The position numbers and the translations under genes were made by a program. The notes under the pieces were generated by a model, which was not told the origin of the DNA, searched no databases, and worked only from the letters and a program-made list of their open reading frames with translations. DNA of 64,000 nucleotides, from positions 4,712,001-4,776,000 of the forward strand of contig NZ_JAVLVU010000001.1 in the NCBI RefSeq assembly GCF_031951985.1, in the 5' to 3' direction. Source of the stretch: Mucilaginibacter terrae (GTDB lineage: Bacteria > Bacteroidota > Bacteroidia > Sphingobacteriales > Sphingobacteriaceae). The first letter of the stretch is position 1. Every line of letters starts with the position of its first letter. Positions 61,177 through 64,000 of this stretch are shown here, piece after piece.

Positions 61177-62865
61177 TTAAACTGTGGTAATAGCCGCTTT
61201 GCGAGTTTCAAATTTTTCCTTTATCTGCTCAAATGATAATGTATTCAAACAGTTTTCTTTGCTAACACCGCCTTTACGGGCCGCCAAAATACCATAGTGC
61301 ATATCATTAAAACCTTCAATACGGTGCGCATCGGGATTAATAGAAAGCATTACACCTTTTGATATGGCGTACTGGCACCAGCGCCAGTCTAAATCCAGGC
61401 GTCGTGGGTTGGCGTTAATTTCGATGATTACATTGTTGGCGGCACAGGCATCAATTACCTTTTCATAATCCAGTTCATATCCGTTGCGGCTCAATAATAA
61501 CCTGCCGGTAGGATGGCCTAATATGGTAGTGTAAGGGTTTTCGATGGCTTTGATAATACGGGTAGTGGCTTTCTCTTTATCCATTTTAAGGTTGGAGTGA
61601 ACCGAGGCCACCACAAAGTCAAACTTTTCGAGTATATTATCAGGATAGTCTAATGAGCCATCCCCTAAAATATCCGACTCAATACCTTTAAATATATGGA
61701 AGTTGTCGAGTTTGCTGTTGAGCTTTTCAATTTCCTGGTGTTGCTGTAACACGCGTTCGATGCTTAGGCCTTTGGCATACACGGCGCTCTTGCTGTGATC
61801 GCAAATGCCCAGGTACTCCAGTTTCATCTCATCGCGGCAGTACAGTGCCATTTCTTCGAGGGTGTTTATGCCGTCGCTCCAGGTACTGTGATTGTGCAGG
61901 GTACCTTTCAGGTCGGCAAAATCAATCAGGTCGGGCAAAAAGTCAACCGCTGCTTTATTAATAAAGGCGGTGCCTTCGCGCAGTTCGGGTGCCATCCAGG
62001 GCAGGCTTGCTTTTTTGTAGATGAATTCTTCGCTTTCGGGCTGATCTATCGCATCAACAATGCGCGATAATACGGCTTCTACATGGCCGTCGTTACCGGT
62101 GTAGGTAAACAGATCGCGGTAAAAAAAGCGTTTATCGCTAACTATAATGCTTACCAACAGTCCGTTAGCTGTTTCTCCGCTTACCCGGCAATCGGTTACA
62201 GCAATATTGTTTAACAAGGTAGAAGTGCTCAGGCTGTTTAGTGCCAGTTCCGCATCGCGTGTTCCCAATACCACCACCAGTTCTGATACTATTTCGCAAC
62301 ACCTGCGATAATCGCCTGCATACTCAATCAGCGCACCCGGGAACATGGATTTTAATAACGCCATTAGTTCTTTAGCCTCGTGCTGCGCCTGTGCATACAG
62401 GAATTTACCATTACTGGCCATCCTGAACTCGAGCGATTTGATGATCTCGTCTTGCGTTTTTATACCAAAGCCTTTGGCCTCCACCAAACGGTTTTCATTA
62501 CAGGCGTAATAGAGCTCACCTGTGTTTTCGATGCCTAACTGTTTCCATATTATGGCAACCTTTTTGGGGCCGATGCCTTTAATGTTCAGCATTTCGGCAA
62601 CACCATCGGGGGTGGCAGCCAGCAGGTCTTCTAAATCTTTAAGGGTACCTGTTTCCTGCAGCTCCTTTATATAGGCCGCAATGCTTTTGCCTACGCCTTT
62701 TATCTGGGTAATTTCTTCGAAGCTTTTATCGGCCAGCTGGTAGGGCAGTTTATCAATAGTGAACGAAGCATTGGCAACCGAGCGTATTTTAAACTCGTTT
62801 TGCTCATGCAGTTCCATAAATTTAGCCAATAATTTAAGCCGGCCGGCAATAGGTTTATTTTCCAT
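61177..62865 (-). CDS. DNA polymerase X / PHP-domain protein
   Basis: A 562-residue protein of the PolX family: a front helix-hairpin-helix part (EEITQIKGVGKSIAAYIKEL, LNIKGIGPKKVAIIWKQLG), a middle nucleotidyltransferase-like region (about 165-290) and a C-terminal PHP domain (about 330-560) with HNHSTWSDGINTLEEMALYC, ICDHSKS and ASVHSNLKMDK. In PolX the PHP part is a 3'-5' exonuclease and the protein works in base-excision repair. The polymerase Asp triad in the middle is not obvious here (expected GDYRR present, GSxRR and DxD unclear), so polymerase activity is uncertain. Confidence 0.88.
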   Translation of the reverse strand: MENKPIAGRLKLLAKFMELHEQNEFKIRSVANASFTIDKLPYQLADKSFEEITQIKGVGKSIAAYIKELQETGTLKDLEDLLAATPDGVAEMLNIKGIGPKKVAIIWKQLGIENTGELYYACNENRLVEAKGFGIKTQDEIIKSLEFRMASNGKFLYAQAQHEAKELMALLKSMFPGALIEYAGDYRRCCEIVSELVVVLGTRDAELALNSLSTSTLLNNIAVTDCRVSGETANGLLVSIIVSDKRFFYRDLFTYTGNDGHVEAVLSRIVDAIDQPESEEFIYKKASLPWMAPELREGTAFINKAAVDFLPDLIDFADLKGTLHNHSTWSDGINTLEEMALYCRDEMKLEYLGICDHSKSAVYAKGLSIERVLQQHQEIEKLNSKLDNFHIFKGIESDILGDGSLDYPDNILEKFDFVVASVHSNLKMDKEKATTRIIKAIENPYTTILGHPTGRLLLSRNGYELDYEKVIDACAANNVIIEINANPRRLDLDWRWCQYAISKGVMLSINPDAHRIEGFNDMHYGILAARKGGVSKENCLNTLSFEQIKEKFETRKAAITTV

Positions 62866-62935
62866 AGAAACAGTAAGGCTGTAAAAATACAAAAGCCATT
62901 CTCAAAGAACAGCTTTTGTTGGTATTTTGTTGTTG

Positions 62936-63031
62936 GCCGTAGGCCATAGTTAATAGATGATGGTTTATGGTAAGAAGCTTGGCTATGAACTATCATCTAT
63001 GAACCATGAACTTCGAAGCAGCGCTTCGCTA
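62936..63031. repeat. Inverted-repeat spacer between sppA and polX
   Basis: ATAGATGATG...TATCATCTAT arms and a GAAGC-AGC-GCTTC hairpin close to the sppA stop. Likely a terminator or spacer repeat. Confidence 0.45.
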
Positions 63032-64000
63032 CTACCACTTCTCCGTAACAAACGGCAAACGTGCTTGCGGTACGCGTATCATACCTTGCAAAGTTTTCAT
63101 TTGCGAGTAGTATTGGTAGCTATCGCCCAGTTCTGATTTTAGCATATGGGTTTTTACACGGGTTTCTACATCGTTAGTAAGACCTTTAAAAAATCCTTTT
63201 TGCTCGGGGTAGGCTACTAATTTATAGTCTTTAAGTTTGGCTTTTTTGGCGGCACTGGCAATGGCATCATTAATGTTGCCTAAACGGTCAACCAACCCAA
63301 TTTTGAGGGCTTGCTCACCGGTCCATACACGGCCCTGGCCTATGCTGTTAATGTATTCCTGGCTCTTTTTACGACCAGTTGCCACGGCTTTGGTAAAATC
63401 ATCATACCCGTGGTTAATTTCATCCTGCAAAATGGCGTGCTCCTCGGGGGTGAGCGGGCGACTAACATCACCTAAATCGGCAAATTTGCCGGTTTTAACG
63501 CCATCGAAGGTAATGCCCAGTTTATTGTTTAAAAAGTTTTGCATGTTGGGCAATATGGCAAATATGCCAATAGAGCCGGTAACAGTATTAGGTTCGGCAA
63601 AAATTGAATCGGCCGCGCACGAGATGTAGTAACCACCCGAAGCAGCATAATCGCCCATTGATACGATAACCGGTTTAACCTTTTTGGTGAGGCTAACCTC
63701 GCGCCATATCACATCAGATGCCAGCGAACTACCACCCGGAGAGTTTACACGTAAAACTACGGCTTTAACCTTATCATTTAAACGTGCCTTACGCAATGCT
63801 GCTGATATGCGCTCTGAACCGATGGTGTTATCATCGCCCTGGCCACCGTTAATTTCGCCCGAGGCATATATCATGGCAATCTGGTTACCCGAGTCTTTAT
63901 CCTTGTCGCCGGTTTCGTCGGCACCGCTGTCTTTGGCGTAAGCGGCAAGGTCAACACCTTTTAAATCTTTGCTCAGGCTAATATCGGTGCGTTTTTTTAA
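63032..64000 (-). CDS. sppA: SppA-type signal peptide peptidase, C-terminal fragment
   Basis: 323 codons open to the window end; the start lies outside. The protease part shows VVLRVNSPGGSSLASDVIW, the nucleophile motif SMGDYAASGGYYIS and VTGSIGIFAILPN, typical of the 67K-type SppA that degrades cleaved signal peptides in the membrane. The catalytic Lys belongs to the N-terminal half and cannot be checked. It lies upstream of polX on the same strand; a spacer of 166 bases with repeats separates them. Confidence 0.93.
   Translation of the reverse strand, partial: LKKRTDISLSKDLKGVDLAAYAKDSGADETGDKDKDSGNQIAMIYASGEINGGQGDDNTIGSERISAALRKARLNDKVKAVVLRVNSPGGSSLASDVIWREVSLTKKVKPVIVSMGDYAASGGYYISCAADSIFAEPNTVTGSIGIFAILPNMQNFLNNKLGITFDGVKTGKFADLGDVSRPLTPEEHAILQDEINHGYDDFTKAVATGRKKSQEYINSIGQGRVWTGEQALKIGLVDRLGNINDAIASAAKKAKLKDYKLVAYPEQKGFFKGLTNDVETRVKTHMLKSELGDSYQYYSQMKTLQGMIRVPQARLPFVTEKW

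Overview
This window comes from the chromosome of a Bacteroidota member, most likely Sphingobacteriaceae (Mucilaginibacter/Pedobacter-like). Supporting signs are the lack of Shine-Dalgarno leaders, several promoters with the Bacteroidota -7 element TAnnTTTG, the gene order purH-mreBCD-mrdA-rodA, an LptD/OstA-like outer-membrane protein, M56 peptidase/BlaI pairs, eukaryote-like class Ia ribonucleotide reductase, and a dense load of intergenic inverted repeats. No rRNA, tRNA or CRISPR array is visible.

Layout. 1-6 kb: start of a 2-oxoacid dehydrogenase E2 gene, cinA and an LptD-like gene on the minus strand, then a divergent pair (N-acetylmuramoyl-L-alanine amidase, MCE/MlaD-like protein). 6.3-13.8 kb: one minus-strand cell-shape cluster, purH-mreB-mreC-mreD-mrdA(PBP2)-rodA, with overlapping or abutting genes. 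13.8-22 kb: a beta-propeller lipoprotein, nhaA, purN, a small lipoprotein, a large FtsX/MacB-type permease and a secreted unknown protein. 22-25.3 kb: an accessory patch with an AT-rich, frame-broken DUF262/DUF1524 (GmrSD-like) gene followed by a complete IS3-family element with a 3-bp target duplication. 25.4-36.3 kb: small hypothetical proteins, thioesterase, a metal-responsive pair (HMA-MauE membrane protein and an AraC regulator with an HMA-like front end), a GT39-like transferase, aroB, putA and msrB. 36.3-40.6 kb: nrdB-nrdA with a DnaA-box-like site and a candidate structured leader. 40.8-45.7 kb: ZIP transporter, PAP2 phosphatase, glmM, a broken four-helix-bundle gene and cysteine desulfurase. 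47-53.4 kb: DMT exporter, LptF/G permease, tgt, GT2, ECF sigma factor and rsmG. 53.4-57 kb: M56 peptidase/BlaI pair with five operator-like palindromes, then dprA. 57-64 kb: a GIY-YIG gene inside nested inverted repeats, sixA, two beta-barrel paralogues, then sppA-polX-rfaE2-GT9.

The coding content is mostly housekeeping: envelope building (Mre/Rod, amidase, MCE, LptD, LptF/G, GT9/RfaE2, GlmM), nucleotide supply (PurH, PurN, NrdAB) and translation or RNA modification (Tgt, RsmG). The least ordinary material lies between genes. At least six repeat families occur: a MITE-like element of about 260-400 bp in two copies, a cloverleaf-forming palindrome with covarying stems, a ~100-bp REP-like unit in three copies, C/G-rich hairpins, 7/8-mer tandem repeats arranged as inverted arms, and a 29-bp repeat that brackets a GIY-YIG nuclease gene on both sides. 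Two small orphan genes (GIY-YIG and four-helix bundle) each sit between inverted copies of such repeats, which is the best candidate here for an undescribed mobile or selfish arrangement.

Three genes (nhaA, the DUF262 gene, dprA) are each interrupted by a one-base change in or next to a homopolymer run. These may be assembly errors rather than biology, so the reading frames given for them are reconstructions.
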